Below, in pieces: positions 7,338-15,693 of a DNA stretch of 64,000 bases; position 1 is the stretch's first letter, and every line of letters begins with the position of its first letter. The notes under the pieces were generated by a model, which was given only the letters and a program-made list of their open reading frames with translations, did not search any database and was not told the origin of the DNA. The stretch is from CAZBDU01 sp964490725 (GTDB lineage Bacteria; Spirochaetota; Spirochaetia; SZUA-6; DRHE01): assembly GCA_964490725.1 (NCBI GenBank), contig CAZBDU010000010.1, forward strand, positions 1 to 64,000. The letters run 5' to 3'. The position numbers and the translations under genes are program-made.

Positions 7338-7838
7338 ATGCACAAGCTATGGTCAAGCAAGGTTCCCGCAAAGCTGCTCGCGGGACTCATACTGTCCGGG
7401 GCTCTCATGCTGCCTCTCCCGCTCCTCGCGCAGGGGCGCTCCGATTCCGGCGCCAGAGCACCGTCCACACCCTCTGCCTCGATCAAGGCGGCAGAGGATC
7501 AGGATCGGGAAGTCGCGGAAGCCACAGAGACTGGTGACATGGAGAAGCATGAGGAAGAAGGTTCCGTCGAACAGCAAGAGGCGCACGGGAAAGGCGAATC
7601 GGACGAAGCGATAGCGCTGGCTGCCCAGGCAAGCATTACCCTTCAAAAGGCGCAGGCCACTGTTCTGAGCGCCAATCCCGGAGCCGTGATTGTGAGGGCA
7701 GGGCTGGAAAACGAGAACGGTTCCCTTGTCTACTCCGTCCTCTTGAGCAGCGGCCAGGACGTCAAGGTGGACGCCCGCAACGGGAGCATTCTCTCAACCG
7801 GTCAGGGTAGCGACGCCGGAGAGGAGGCAGAGCGCTAG
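7338..7838 (+). CDS. Secreted PepSY-domain protein
   Basis: 166 aa from ATG 7338 with AGGAGG at 7325-7330. Residues 1-31 are a signal peptide ending LLAQG. Residues about 40-95 are a charged, Glu-rich low-complexity linker. Residues about 100-155 form one PepSY domain (ITLQKAQATVLSANPG, then VYSVLLSSG and VDARNGSIL). PepSY domains are usually inhibitory or ligand-binding modules and are often encoded beside two-component systems. It is the first gene of the operon with the downstream regulator and kinase, and could be a periplasmic signal-binding or feedback protein for that kinase, which is inferred from position only. Confidence 0.8.
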   Translation: MHKLWSSKVPAKLLAGLILSGALMLPLPLLAQGRSDSGARAPSTPSASIKAAEDQDREVAEATETGDMEKHEEEGSVEQQEAHGKGESDEAIALAAQASITLQKAQATVLSANPGAVIVRAGLENENGSLVYSVLLSSGQDVKVDARNGSILSTGQGSDAGEEAER

Positions 7839-7855
7839 GGCTCACAGCGAAGGTG

Positions 7856-7884
7856 GCAGGCTCCGCAGAGAATGCGGAGCCTGC
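7856..7884 (+). terminator. Strong hairpin between the PepSY and response-regulator genes
   Basis: A perfect 12-bp stem (7856-7867 pairing with 7873-7884, GCAGGCTCCGCA) closes a 5-nt loop. The nearest T run is TTTTT at 7899-7903, 14 nt later, so it is not a textbook intrinsic terminator. It may attenuate or process the mRNA so that PepSY is made in excess over the regulator and kinase. No gene is seen in 7839-8119. Confidence 0.55.
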
Positions 7885-8119
7885 TCACCGGTGCGAATGC
7901 TTTTTCTGGTTGCCGGGGCAGTTACAGTCCTGCGGCAGGTCCAGCCGTCTTCCGGGAGACTCCCCGGCCGCCATCACGCACGCCGCCGCAAACACCGCGC
8001 GGACGCTGCTCGAGGAATCGTCAAGGTGCACGGGTGCACGGGTTGGCTTTTGACCCGGCGAGGCATTCTCGCTACACTGAGGGGATCGAAGCGCCGGCCT
8101 GTCAGAGAGGTAAGTCGAG

Positions 8120-8794
8120 ATGCGCGTCCTTCTGGTCGAGGACGAAAAGAGGATTGCAGGGTTCATCAAGCAGGGGTTGCAGGAAGAGCAATATGCGGTA
8201 GACGTCGTGTTCGACGGGGAAAGCGCTTTGGATCTGCCATCGGGCGCGGAGTACGACTTGATCGTTCTGGATGTGATGCTCCCGAAGAAGGACGGGGTGG
8301 AAGTCTGCCGGGCACTGCGCGAGCGCGGGGAGCGCACACCTGTGCTGATGCTGACTGCCAGGGATGCCGTGGAGGACCGGGTGCGCGGGCTGGACAGCGG
8401 TGCTGATGACTACCTTGTCAAGCCCTTCGCGTTCGCGGAATTGCTGGCCCGCATCCGCGCCCTGCTCAGGCGGGGAAGCGCCATCACCTCCACGCAGATA
8501 CGGGTGGGTGACCTGGTGCTCGACACGCTCACGCGCCGTGCCACGCGTGGAGACCGAACCGTGGAGCTCACGGCAAGAGAGTACGCGCTGCTCGAGTACC
8601 TGATGCGCAATGCCGGCCAGGTGCTGAGTCGGACTCAAATTCTGAATCACCTGTGGAACTACGATTTCCTGGGATCCTCCAACGTCGTGGACGTCTATAT
8701 TGGCTACCTTCGCCGCAAGATCGACGAAGGATTCCCCACCCGGCTTCTCCGGACAGTGCGCGGTTCGGGGTACAGAATCGAGGAGCCGCGGTGA
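8120..8794 (+). CDS. OmpR/PhoB-family response regulator
   Basis: 224 aa with an N-terminal receiver domain (residues 1-115) carrying the acidic pair in VEDE, phospho-acceptor Asp51 (VLDVMLP), and the conserved Lys in LVKPF. A winged-helix DNA-binding domain (about 127-222) ends in the usual TVRGSGYRIEEP. All key residues are present. It is translationally coupled to the histidine kinase (GTGA overlap at 8791-8794). The likely targets are the two identical 11-bp-spaced direct repeats upstream of PepSY (7228-7245) and upstream of the lipoprotein-ABC operon (14898-14915), so it would control both halves of the module, including itself. Confidence 0.93.
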   Translation: MRVLLVEDEKRIAGFIKQGLQEEQYAVDVVFDGESALDLPSGAEYDLIVLDVMLPKKDGVEVCRALRERGERTPVLMLTARDAVEDRVRGLDSGADDYLVKPFAFAELLARIRALLRRGSAITSTQIRVGDLVLDTLTRRATRGDRTVELTAREYALLEYLMRNAGQVLSRTQILNHLWNYDFLGSSNVVDVYIGYLRRKIDEGFPTRLLRTVRGSGYRIEEPR

Positions 8795-10233
8795 GATTCA
8801 TCAGGCTGCGCTCTTCGCTGCGGGTGCGCCTGACGCTATGGTACATGCTGCTTCTTGGAATCGCGCTCGCCTTGTTCGGCGGTTCGCTATACGCGGCCCT
8901 TCGGCAGCTGTTGTACGAGAACGCCGACAGCAGTCTGCTCCGCACCGCTTCGGCCATTTCCTCCGCCCTGCAGGCAGGGGGCGGAAAGGATGTGCCGCGG
9001 GCCAGCCCGCCTCCGCCATCGTCGAATGAGGCGGAGCAAGGCGAGTACTTCTGGCGACTGCTCGATCTCCAGGGGCACGTGGTCATGCAGTCCGGTGTGA
9101 GGGATTTTGAAGACCTGACGGCAATGCCGTCGGCTCTCCCGACTTCCGGCAACAGTCAGCCGGAGGTTGGTACGGTCCATCTTCGGGACAAGGCAATCCG
9201 GCTGTACTCCGCGTTCATCGACTACGGGACCTACCCGGCGATCCTCCAGGTGGGCTTTTCGCTGGATGACATCCTTGAAACCTTGAGCCGCTTGCGCTGG
9301 ATCGCAGCCGGCCTCTTCGCCGCGACCGTCTTCTTGGCGAGCGGCGGGGGGCTCCTTCTGGCCAACCGCGCGCTGCAGCCCGTGGACGCCATGACGCGCG
9401 CCGCCAGGTCGATCACGGCCCAGGACTTGAGTCAGCGACTGACGCTGGACCCATCTCACGATGAGATAGGCCGCCTGGCGCAAACGTTCAACGAGATGAT
9501 CGCCAGGCTGGACGAGTCATTCAGTCGCCAGCGCCGGTTCACGGCGGACGCCTCCCACGAGCTGCGCACGCCGCTGACCGTGGCCAAAGGGGCGTTGAGC
9601 CTGGCGCTGCGCAGGCTGCGAAGCGCCAGTTACTACAGACGCGTGATCGAGCAGGTGGAAGAGGAGGTCGATCGGGTGGACCGGCTGGTCAACAGACTGC
9701 TGTTTCTGGCCCGTACGGATGCGGGCCGGCTGAGCCTGGACCCCCGGTCGGTTGACCTGAGCGGCATGCTGAGCGAATTGGCCAGGCAGCTGCGTCCTCT
9801 GGCGGAAAGCAAGGGGCTGGCGCTCACGACAGAGATCGAGGACAATCTCGTGATCGTCGCTGACCCTGACGCGGTCACCCAGGTAATGACCAACCTTCTG
9901 GAGAATGCGGCCAAGTACACGTTGGAAGGAACGATCACGTTGAAGGCCTGCTTCGAACCCGAGCAGTCCGGTGGTGTTCGAATCTCCATTTCGGACACCG
10001 GACCTGGAATCGCCGCAGAGCATCTTCCCCATCTTTTCGAGCGTTTCTACCGTGTCGACAAGGCGCGGAGCCGCGAACAAGGAGGGGCAGGCCTTGGGCT
10101 CTCGATTGCCTGCGAGCTTGTGGCCGCCCACGGCGGCTCCATCACCGCAAGCAGCCGGCCCCCGGGCAAAGGGACAACTTTCGTTGTCCACCTTCCTCCC
10201 GCGCCCCGCAGCGACGAAGCGGGGCGGGGCTAG
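8791..10233 (+). CDS. Membrane sensor histidine kinase
   Basis: 480 aa from GTG 8791. TM1 lies at about 15-37 and TM2 at about 169-190, enclosing a periplasmic sensor region of about 130 residues with no recognised fold. HAMP follows (about 190-240), then a HisKA domain with the phosphorylated His256 in DASHELRTP, and a HATPase_c domain with N box (NLLENAAKYT), G1 (DTGPGI), F box and G2 (GGAGLGLSI) all visible. It pairs with the overlapping OmpR-type regulator. Its stop codon shares the palindrome CTAG (10230-10233) with the stop of the convergent permease gene, so there is no room for a terminator between them. Confidence 0.93.
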   Translation: MRFIRLRSSLRVRLTLWYMLLLGIALALFGGSLYAALRQLLYENADSSLLRTASAISSALQAGGGKDVPRASPPPPSSNEAEQGEYFWRLLDLQGHVVMQSGVRDFEDLTAMPSALPTSGNSQPEVGTVHLRDKAIRLYSAFIDYGTYPAILQVGFSLDDILETLSRLRWIAAGLFAATVFLASGGGLLLANRALQPVDAMTRAARSITAQDLSQRLTLDPSHDEIGRLAQTFNEMIARLDESFSRQRRFTADASHELRTPLTVAKGALSLALRRLRSASYYRRVIEQVEEEVDRVDRLVNRLLFLARTDAGRLSLDPRSVDLSGMLSELARQLRPLAESKGLALTTEIEDNLVIVADPDAVTQVMTNLLENAAKYTLEGTITLKACFEPEQSGGVRISISDTGPGIAAEHLPHLFERFYRVDKARSREQGGAGLGLSIACELVAAHGGSITASSRPPGKGTTFVVHLPPAPRSDEAGRG

Positions 10234-12887
10234 AGTCGCCGCAGCTCTTCCACCACCGGACCTCGGGACATCCGTCTTGCGCCCAGGACCGCCGCGGCGG
10301 TGGCCAGCACCGAGGCAACGGCGAGGATCGCCAGGTAGGCCCACGGGAAGATCAGATGCTCGGGGGGCGGATCGAAGACACCTTTGAGCCCGGTCACGAG
10401 GATCTGCGCGATGCCCACCCCCAGGAGAGCGCCGGCGATGGCTCCCCCCAGCAGGACTACCAGGGCTTCGCTCCACATGAATGCCCCGAGCTGGCCGCGC
10501 CTGGCCCCCAGGGCGTTCATGATGGCGAAGTTGCGCCGGCGCTCGTTCAACCCCAGGGCGAACACCAGGCCGGTTGCCCCCATCACCATCAGCACGGCAA
10601 AGGCGAGCTCCAGGCGGGTGAGCCCGTGCAGATCCACGGAGGTCAGGCTGGAGCTGACGGCCTTCCGGGCCGAGCCGATGTCGGTGACCCTGACCCCCGG
10701 CAGGGCCGAAACGACCTTCCCGACCCGGGCGGCCAGGGCGGAGGGGTCGCCGCTTGCCTTGATCAGGACGACTTCCCGCACGCTGGAGCCGGTTTGCCTG
10801 TCGATGTAGGCGGAGTTGGCCACGAGGAACGAATCCCTGGGGGCCGTAGGGAACTCCCGCACCACCCCGACAAACCGGAAGGGGACCGTGTGATACCGGT
10901 GGTCACCGGCGAACTGCAGGCGCAGATCGAGGTGGTCTCCGGGGTTCAGCTGGAAGCTCTGTCTGGTCTCCTCTGACACCAGCACACCCTCCGGATGCCG
11001 GGCCAGCAGGGCGAGGGACGCTGCGGCGCTCCCGCCGGCGAAGTACGCGTTCGACATCCTGGTCGCCTCGCCGATATGGGCCGGGTCAATCCCGTACATG
11101 TCCTGGAGATCGCTTCCCACGTAGGTGAACCTGTGCATCATTCCTTGCGCGGCCGCAACGCCCGGAAGCTTTCTGATCTCCGCGAGCCGGAGCCCGGCCG
11201 GGGCCCCGGTGGAGCCTGTCACGGTGACGTCGGCCCCGTTGGTCAGCTCCGCGTCCACCCTGGCCTGCGCGTTGTACGTCGTGTTGAAGATCGCGGTGGA
11301 GACGGCGAAGGCGAAGGCCAGGGCCACGAGCGCGATACCGCGGCCGACGAGCAGCCGCTGGCGCTCCAGCGAGGCGGCAGCCACTCCCGAGAGGTTGCCG
11401 GCGATCCCGCGCAGCAGTCTGGAAAGGGGGCGGCGGGCGCGGGGCGCTCCGTTTTCCCAGATGCGCCTGGCCAGCAGCACCCCGCCGAGCCAGAAGCACA
11501 GAGGCGCGACAAAGGCCTCGTAGTGAACTGAAATCTGGGGGACCCCTTCCGGGGCTAGCACCACCTGGTAACCGCTTTGGGCCGTCCGCCAGTACACGAA
11601 CACGGCGACTCCCAGGAGCAGCACATCCAGGTAGAGCCTCTGCCACAGGGGACTTCCCGAGACCCTCACCAGGGCCCGGGAGGCCGTGACGGTGGTTCGC
11701 CGTGCCTGTCTCCAGGCCGGGAACACCACCGCGGAGGCGGCGAGGAGCAAACCGGCCGCTGCCGCGCCGGCCAGCCACCTCAGGGACAGCCGGTTCAGGA
11801 GGGAGGTGACCGGCATCAGGGCCCTGCCTGCCGCCAGGGTGAGAGCGGCCCCCAGGAGGATCCCGCCGGCCCCCACGATCAGGGCCTCCGCCGATTCGTA
11901 TCTCATGATCCAGCCGGTGGAGGCGCCCCGCACTCGCAAGAGGGCCTGCTCCTGCAGCAGGTGCCTCCTGCCCGACGCTGCCACCGAGAGGGTCAGGAGA
12001 ATCCCGAGGATCGCCCCGGGCAGGCCGAGGAACAGGAAGAGCATCCGCGCGTAGAGGGCGTCGGCTCGAACCGCCGCCAGACGGGCCGCGAGGTTGTTTC
12101 CCACCAGGGCGCTCCCTGCAACCCGCGCCTCCAGATTGTTGGCCAGATGAGTGACATAGGTGTAGGCGGCCGCCGGGTCTGCGGGGAGGCGGCGGCCGGA
12201 CAGCCTGACGTGGAATTGCCTCTGGACCGTGTCGGGCCGCACCTGGGCCTGTGGGTCGAAGATCCTGTGCCAGGCCGCCAGCGGGAGGAGAAGGACGTTG
12301 TCCGGCGGGGCCTGGGGAGCGGCGCCGGCGGGGACCCCGATCGCCTGGAATAGGGAGTCCGCGTAGGGCAGATCCACCACGCCGTCCACGGTGACCTGCA
12401 CGGGGGGGAGCCCTATGCGCATGATGGTGACCGTGTCCCCTTGCTTGACATGGAGGTTGGCCGCGGTCTGCTGGGCCACCAGGATTCCCCGCTCCGACCC
12501 GGTGAGCAGGCGAATCATCCTCGGGTAGGCTGTCCGATAGTGCGGGCTGATTCCCAGGACCTTGCCGGGTCCCGTGGTCTGCGCGGTCCCGCCCGTCCGG
12601 GCACTGAGACCGGCGACGTTGGCGTACTCAACGGTCTCGAGAGACTCATAGGCCGGGGTACTGACTATCGCGTTCCTGACCGCCGCCGCATCGGCGTTCG
12701 AGGTGAGCTGAGCCTGCCAGTCGATTGGTACCGCGGCGACCGCCCGTTCGGTCATCATTGCGGAGCTTGAAGCCAGAAAGATGCCCATCGATGCGAGCAG
12801 GGTGACCGTCAGGGCGACCCCCGCGGCGGCCCCGGCGAGCCTCCCGGCGCGGTTGGTGAACAACCCTCGGATCCAACGGTTGATCAT
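10230..12887 (-). CDS. FtsX/MacB-type ABC transporter permease
   Basis: 885 aa from ATG 12887, which overlaps the upstream ATPase stop (ATGA). TM1 is at about 14-36, followed by a large extracytoplasmic domain (about 45-265), six TM helices in two groups (about 270-490), a second extracytoplasmic domain (about 515-740) and three C-terminal TM helices. This duplicated FtsX layout with about 10 TM segments is typical of LolCE/YtrF/BceB-like permeases that extract or expel lipoproteins and peptides rather than import solutes. With two separate ATPase genes and a lipoprotein it forms one operon. Antimicrobial-peptide or envelope-stress export is a reasonable guess given the adjacent two-component system. 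Confidence 0.85.
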   Translation of the reverse strand: MINRWIRGLFTNRAGRLAGAAAGVALTVTLLASMGIFLASSSAMMTERAVAAVPIDWQAQLTSNADAAAVRNAIVSTPAYESLETVEYANVAGLSARTGGTAQTTGPGKVLGISPHYRTAYPRMIRLLTGSERGILVAQQTAANLHVKQGDTVTIMRIGLPPVQVTVDGVVDLPYADSLFQAIGVPAGAAPQAPPDNVLLLPLAAWHRIFDPQAQVRPDTVQRQFHVRLSGRRLPADPAAAYTYVTHLANNLEARVAGSALVGNNLAARLAAVRADALYARMLFLFLGLPGAILGILLTLSVAASGRRHLLQEQALLRVRGASTGWIMRYESAEALIVGAGGILLGAALTLAAGRALMPVTSLLNRLSLRWLAGAAAAGLLLAASAVVFPAWRQARRTTVTASRALVRVSGSPLWQRLYLDVLLLGVAVFVYWRTAQSGYQVVLAPEGVPQISVHYEAFVAPLCFWLGGVLLARRIWENGAPRARRPLSRLLRGIAGNLSGVAAASLERQRLLVGRGIALVALAFAFAVSTAIFNTTYNAQARVDAELTNGADVTVTGSTGAPAGLRLAEIRKLPGVAAAQGMMHRFTYVGSDLQDMYGIDPAHIGEATRMSNAYFAGGSAAASLALLARHPEGVLVSEETRQSFQLNPGDHLDLRLQFAGDHRYHTVPFRFVGVVREFPTAPRDSFLVANSAYIDRQTGSSVREVVLIKASGDPSALAARVGKVVSALPGVRVTDIGSARKAVSSSLTSVDLHGLTRLELAFAVLMVMGATGLVFALGLNERRRNFAIMNALGARRGQLGAFMWSEALVVLLGGAIAGALLGVGIAQILVTGLKGVFDPPPEHLIFPWAYLAILAVASVLATAAAVLGARRMSRGPVVEELRRL

Positions 12888-13558
12888 CGTTCCCGTACCT
12901 CCAGCCTGCCGTGATGTACATGCCACACCGTGTGCATCCTCCGGGCTATCGCCGCATCATGGGTGGCGACAACCAGGGCCGTGTCCGTTTCCTCGAGGCT
13001 GTCCAGCAGGACGTCGAAGAGCTGCTGGGCCGTCGGATGGTCCAGCTGACCGGTGGGCTCGTCCGCCAGGATGAGCCTCGGGCGCGAGGCCAGGGCTCGC
13101 GCCACCGCCACCCGCTGGGCCTGGCCCCCGGAGAGCTCCTCCGGCAGCTTGTTCGCAGCCGCGTACAACCCGATGGCGGCGAGGGCTTCGAGCGCCGCGT
13201 CCCGTGCCTCGGAGCCCTTCACGCCGGCCAGCAGGAGCGGAAGCTCTGCGTTTTCCACCGCCGTCAGGGGCGCCAGGAGGCTCATGGCTTGGAACACGAA
13301 GGCCACTTTGCGGGGACGAAGGGTTTCCCGATCCCCCAGGGCGGGCCAGGCGACGATTCCGGCGGTCGGGGTGTCAATCCCTCCCATCAGGTGCAGGAGT
13401 GTGGACTTGCCGCTTCCGGAAGGACCGACCACCGCGACGCGTTCCCGGGGTTCCACCGCACAGGTGGCAGCCACCAGCGCGTCGATCGGGGTTCGTCCCT
13501 GGAGGTAGGTGCGCCTCACACCGATCATCCTCACACAGAGGTCACCTGCGCTGATCAT
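12884..13558 (-). CDS. ABC transporter ATPase, MacB/LolD type (second of two)
   Basis: 224 aa from ATG 13558, preceded by GGAAGGA; an upstream in-frame TTG at 13567 is less likely. Walker A GPSGSGKST, signature LSGGQAQRVAVARAL, Walker B LILADEPTGQLD and the H-loop His in VVATHD are all present. The start overlaps the first ATPase gene by 17 nt, and its TGA overlaps the permease ATG. The presence of two different ATPase genes for one permease gene suggests a heterodimeric ATPase pair working with the double-length permease. Confidence 0.9.
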   Translation of the reverse strand: MISAGDLCVRMIGVRRTYLQGRTPIDALVAATCAVEPRERVAVVGPSGSGKSTLLHLMGGIDTPTAGIVAWPALGDRETLRPRKVAFVFQAMSLLAPLTAVENAELPLLLAGVKGSEARDAALEALAAIGLYAAANKLPEELSGGQAQRVAVARALASRPRLILADEPTGQLDHPTAQQLFDVLLDSLEETDTALVVATHDAAIARRMHTVWHVHHGRLEVRER

Positions 13559-14219
13559 GGTCCACAATCCTTCCGTCGAGCAGATGAATCACACGGTCGG
13601 CCCGCCAGGCCACCGCGTCGCTGTGCGTGACGACCAGGATCGCACCGCCCTCTTCCCTGTGGTGGTCCAACAGGTCCAGGATCTTCTGCTCGGTCTCCGC
13701 ATCGACTTCCCCGGTGGGCTCGTCTGCGAGCAGCACCTCAGGCTGCGCCGACAGGGCCACCGCCAGGCCTGCCCTCGCCGCTTCCCCTCCGGAAATCTGA
13801 GCTGGTTGGGCGCGCCGAACGTGCTTCAGGCCGACCGTAGCCAGCAGTTCGTCCACCCGGGCGCTGCTTTTTTTCTTTCCCGCCAGATGCAGCTGCAGGC
13901 GGATGTTGTCTTCCACCGACAGGTGATCAAAGAGGTTGCCCGACTGGAGCATGATCCCGATGCTGCGCGCCCGGGTGGCCGATTGCTCGGCCTCCGGCCG
14001 CCGGGTAAGGCGTTTTCCCCGGATCGTGACGTACCCTCCCTGGGGCTCATCCAGGCCGGCCAGGCAGGCGAGCAACGTGGACTTGCCGCTGCCCGAGGGA
14101 CCCTGGACTGCCACCATCTCCCCCGATGCCACCTCCAATGTGACTCCGCGAAGGGCGAGGATTTCCTCCTCTTCCACGTGATAGAAGCGATACAGCTCGT
14201 GTGCCTCGAGCGCTTTCAT
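13542..14219 (-). CDS. ABC transporter ATPase, MacB/LolD type (first of two)
   Basis: 225 aa from ATG 14219. Walker A GPSGSGKST is canonical, and Walker B VLLADEPTGEVD and the H-loop (VVTHSD) are present. The signature motif reads ISGGEAARAGLAVAL instead of LSGGQ(x)QRVAIARAL: the Q and R after SGGE are altered. In heterodimeric ABC ATPases one partner often has a weakened composite site, so this subunit may carry the degenerate site. It starts one base after the lipoprotein stop codon. Confidence 0.88.
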   Translation of the reverse strand: MKALEAHELYRFYHVEEEEILALRGVTLEVASGEMVAVQGPSGSGKSTLLACLAGLDEPQGGYVTIRGKRLTRRPEAEQSATRARSIGIMLQSGNLFDHLSVEDNIRLQLHLAGKKKSSARVDELLATVGLKHVRRAQPAQISGGEAARAGLAVALSAQPEVLLADEPTGEVDAETEQKILDLLDHHREEGGAILVVTHSDAVAWRADRVIHLLDGRIVDHDQRR

Positions 14220-14220
14220 G

Positions 14221-14808
14221 CTACTGCCACCGGAAGCTGTTGGCGATCCGCTGCCACTGATCGACATTGTCCGCGCCCTTGGGCGCCCACATGCGCAGCT
14301 CGGCAAGCTTCCCGCCGCGGTAGAAGAAGTAGCTCTGGTTCTCCAGGCGCACCTGCTTGTGCGTGACCGGTTCCGGCCCTGAGTCGGACTCATAGACCAT
14401 GAGTACCGCCGGACCCCCCGCCACGGTCACGTTCCTGACGCTCCTGATGGCCGCGCCTCGACCCCGGGCTTTCAGCCTTTCCCCCTGGACGGCGCCGACA
14501 GCGCCGGCGGTGGGCTGCTCCGGGGCGCTAGCCAGGGAGACGGACAGACCGTCGTAGTGAAACGTGAGTTCGACGTCAGCTCCACTCGTGGTGCGCGCCC
14601 ACCCTTCTGGAACCTCGAGGGTGTAGCCGCCCTGAGAGGATGCGAAAGTGACGAAGACCTGGGAGTCGGGAATGTCACCGGTCGGCGAGGCACTTTCGGG
14701 GCCTGGTGTCGTCGCTGCGGAGCTGCCGCCGCGGTTCGAACAGGCACTTAGTGCTGCAATCAACAGAAGTCCGGGAAGAAGGACGCGCGCTGCTCTGTTC
14801 TCGATCAT
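14221..14808 (-). CDS. Lipoprotein, first gene of the ABC exporter operon
   Basis: 195 aa from ATG 14808 with an AGGAG box. A lipoprotein signal ends in LSAC (Cys23). A low-complexity linker (about 24-50) precedes a globular domain with the pattern GGYTLEVPEGWARTT, reminiscent of PsbP/DUF1795-like folds, and ending near NSFRWQ. The family is not firmly recognised. As leader gene of the ATPase/permease operon, under the same promoter as the PepSY gene, it is probably an envelope partner or substrate-capturing subunit of the transporter, which is inference. Confidence 0.7.
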   Translation of the reverse strand: MIENRAARVLLPGLLLIAALSACSNRGGSSAATTPGPESASPTGDIPDSQVFVTFASSQGGYTLEVPEGWARTTSGADVELTFHYDGLSVSLASAPEQPTAGAVGAVQGERLKARGRGAAIRSVRNVTVAGGPAVLMVYESDSGPEPVTHKQVRLENQSYFFYRGGKLAELRMWAPKGADNVDQWQRIANSFRWQ

Positions 14809-14813
14809 GAGAG

Positions 14814-14930
14814 CTCCTGTAAGAAATGAGTGTTGAGGACAAGACGCTTTGTGGGGGCCCATCCTGCTTGAAGCATAGCCAACGGGAATGAAAGCAAGAT
14901 GAGACCCGGATGAGAGTTTTCTCATCAAAT
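14814..14930 (-). repeat. Right arm of the 117-bp inverted repeat (duplicated promoter and leader)
   Basis: Reverse complement of 7213-7329 at 107 of 117 positions. It includes the regulator box, promoter and leader of the lipoprotein-ABC operon. Similarity ends within a base or two of 14930, exactly where a SLOG-type reading frame is interrupted. Confidence 0.9.
14898..14915 (-). promoter_or_regulatory. Putative OmpR-type regulator box of the lipoprotein-ABC operon
   Basis: Two GATGAGA copies (14898-14904 and 14909-14915) are TCTCATC on the transcribed strand, with the same 11-bp spacing as at 7228-7245. A co-regulated second target of the response regulator is the simplest reading. Confidence 0.6.
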
Positions 14931-15133
14931 CCGGGATTCGCCTCATGGTCCACCCCGGGGGCGCAGCCCACCAGGAAGGCGAACCCTTGCCGGCCCAGCC
15001 CTTGCACCAGGCTCCGGCACACGCACCGCGGCACCTGCCGGCCCCGGCTGCCGGCCACCAGCACCCCGGCCTCCGGCACCGAGAAGCGAAGCGCCCGCCC
15101 TGCGGGGGCGCCACCCACCTGAAAGCTCACCAT
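14931..15133 (-). pseudogene. 5' fragment of a SLOG/DUF2493-like gene
   Basis: ATG 15133 follows GGAGGTGAGGGT, so this was a well-expressed start. The first 60 codons show the N-terminal beta-alpha-beta of a SLOG nucleotide-binding fold: AGVLVAGSRGRQV, a helix with LVQGLGRQG, then FLVGCAPGVD. The reading frame then runs into the inverted repeat and loses similarity. No 3' part is found at the other end of the module (7206-7212). It is a truncated gene left by the rearrangement that brought in the two-ended module. Confidence 0.6.
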
Positions 15134-15160
15134 ACCCTCACCTCCATGAAAGGTTTTCAT

Positions 15161-15693
15161 GAGCGCCCCAAATCGCAGTTTGTCTTTGCCGCAGTCAAGC
15201 GTTGTTGAGATTTTTTTTCGCTTTTTGTCCGGGTTTTTTTCTTCCTCCTGGTGAGCCTTCCAAGTTCCAATGCATTCTTCTCAATCCTTCGAGATTCCGG
15301 TTCGACTGCTCACGCGGATCAATGGCGGATGTCGTTTTTGTCACACGGGAACTGTTTGTTGCTCACCGGTATGGAACACGGGCCGATACTCGCACCAGTT
15401 TCGTTTGCGGAGTCGAGGAATACGCGAAATCGGGATAGCGTAATGATCTAATGATCTACTCGTGCAGCAATCTGTTAGGGATGGCAGAGTTGGGAAACAG
15501 TTGCGGGCCAGCCCCTCCGAGAGAGCAGACGATCCTTGACGCAACCGCATCTGTTGTTCGTTGATGCTTCTCCAAGCCCGTTTCAGACACTCGGACAAAT
15601 GTATATTCGTGTCCAGTGTAGCTCGCGCCGGAAGTCGTTCTCGCAGCGGCGCTGTGCCGACAACGGAGGGCCGGCTTCATTGTTGGTCAGGAA
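15161..15693. other. 533 bp without a recognisable gene
   Basis: Short open frames exist on both strands, but none has a start site, codon pattern or motif that I recognise. The stretch is clearly lower in GC than the backbone and has T runs around 15211-15240. I see no confirmed element here. Confidence 0.5.

Noticed and set aside
7853..8406. Short plus-strand frames between the PepSY and response-regulator genes
   Set aside because: They run over the hairpin and into the regulator in the wrong frame, with no motif; the true regulator start at 8120 is clear.
7213..14930. Reading the 117-bp inverted repeats as terminal repeats of a transposon
   Set aside because: There is no transposase or recombinase between them and the arms include promoter, leader and ribosome binding sites, so a duplicated promoter explains them better. 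A mobile role is kept only as a possibility.
15202..15438. 78-codon plus-strand frame
   Set aside because: No ribosome binding site, no recognisable domain, unusual Phe-rich start from a T-rich tract; not supportable as a gene.
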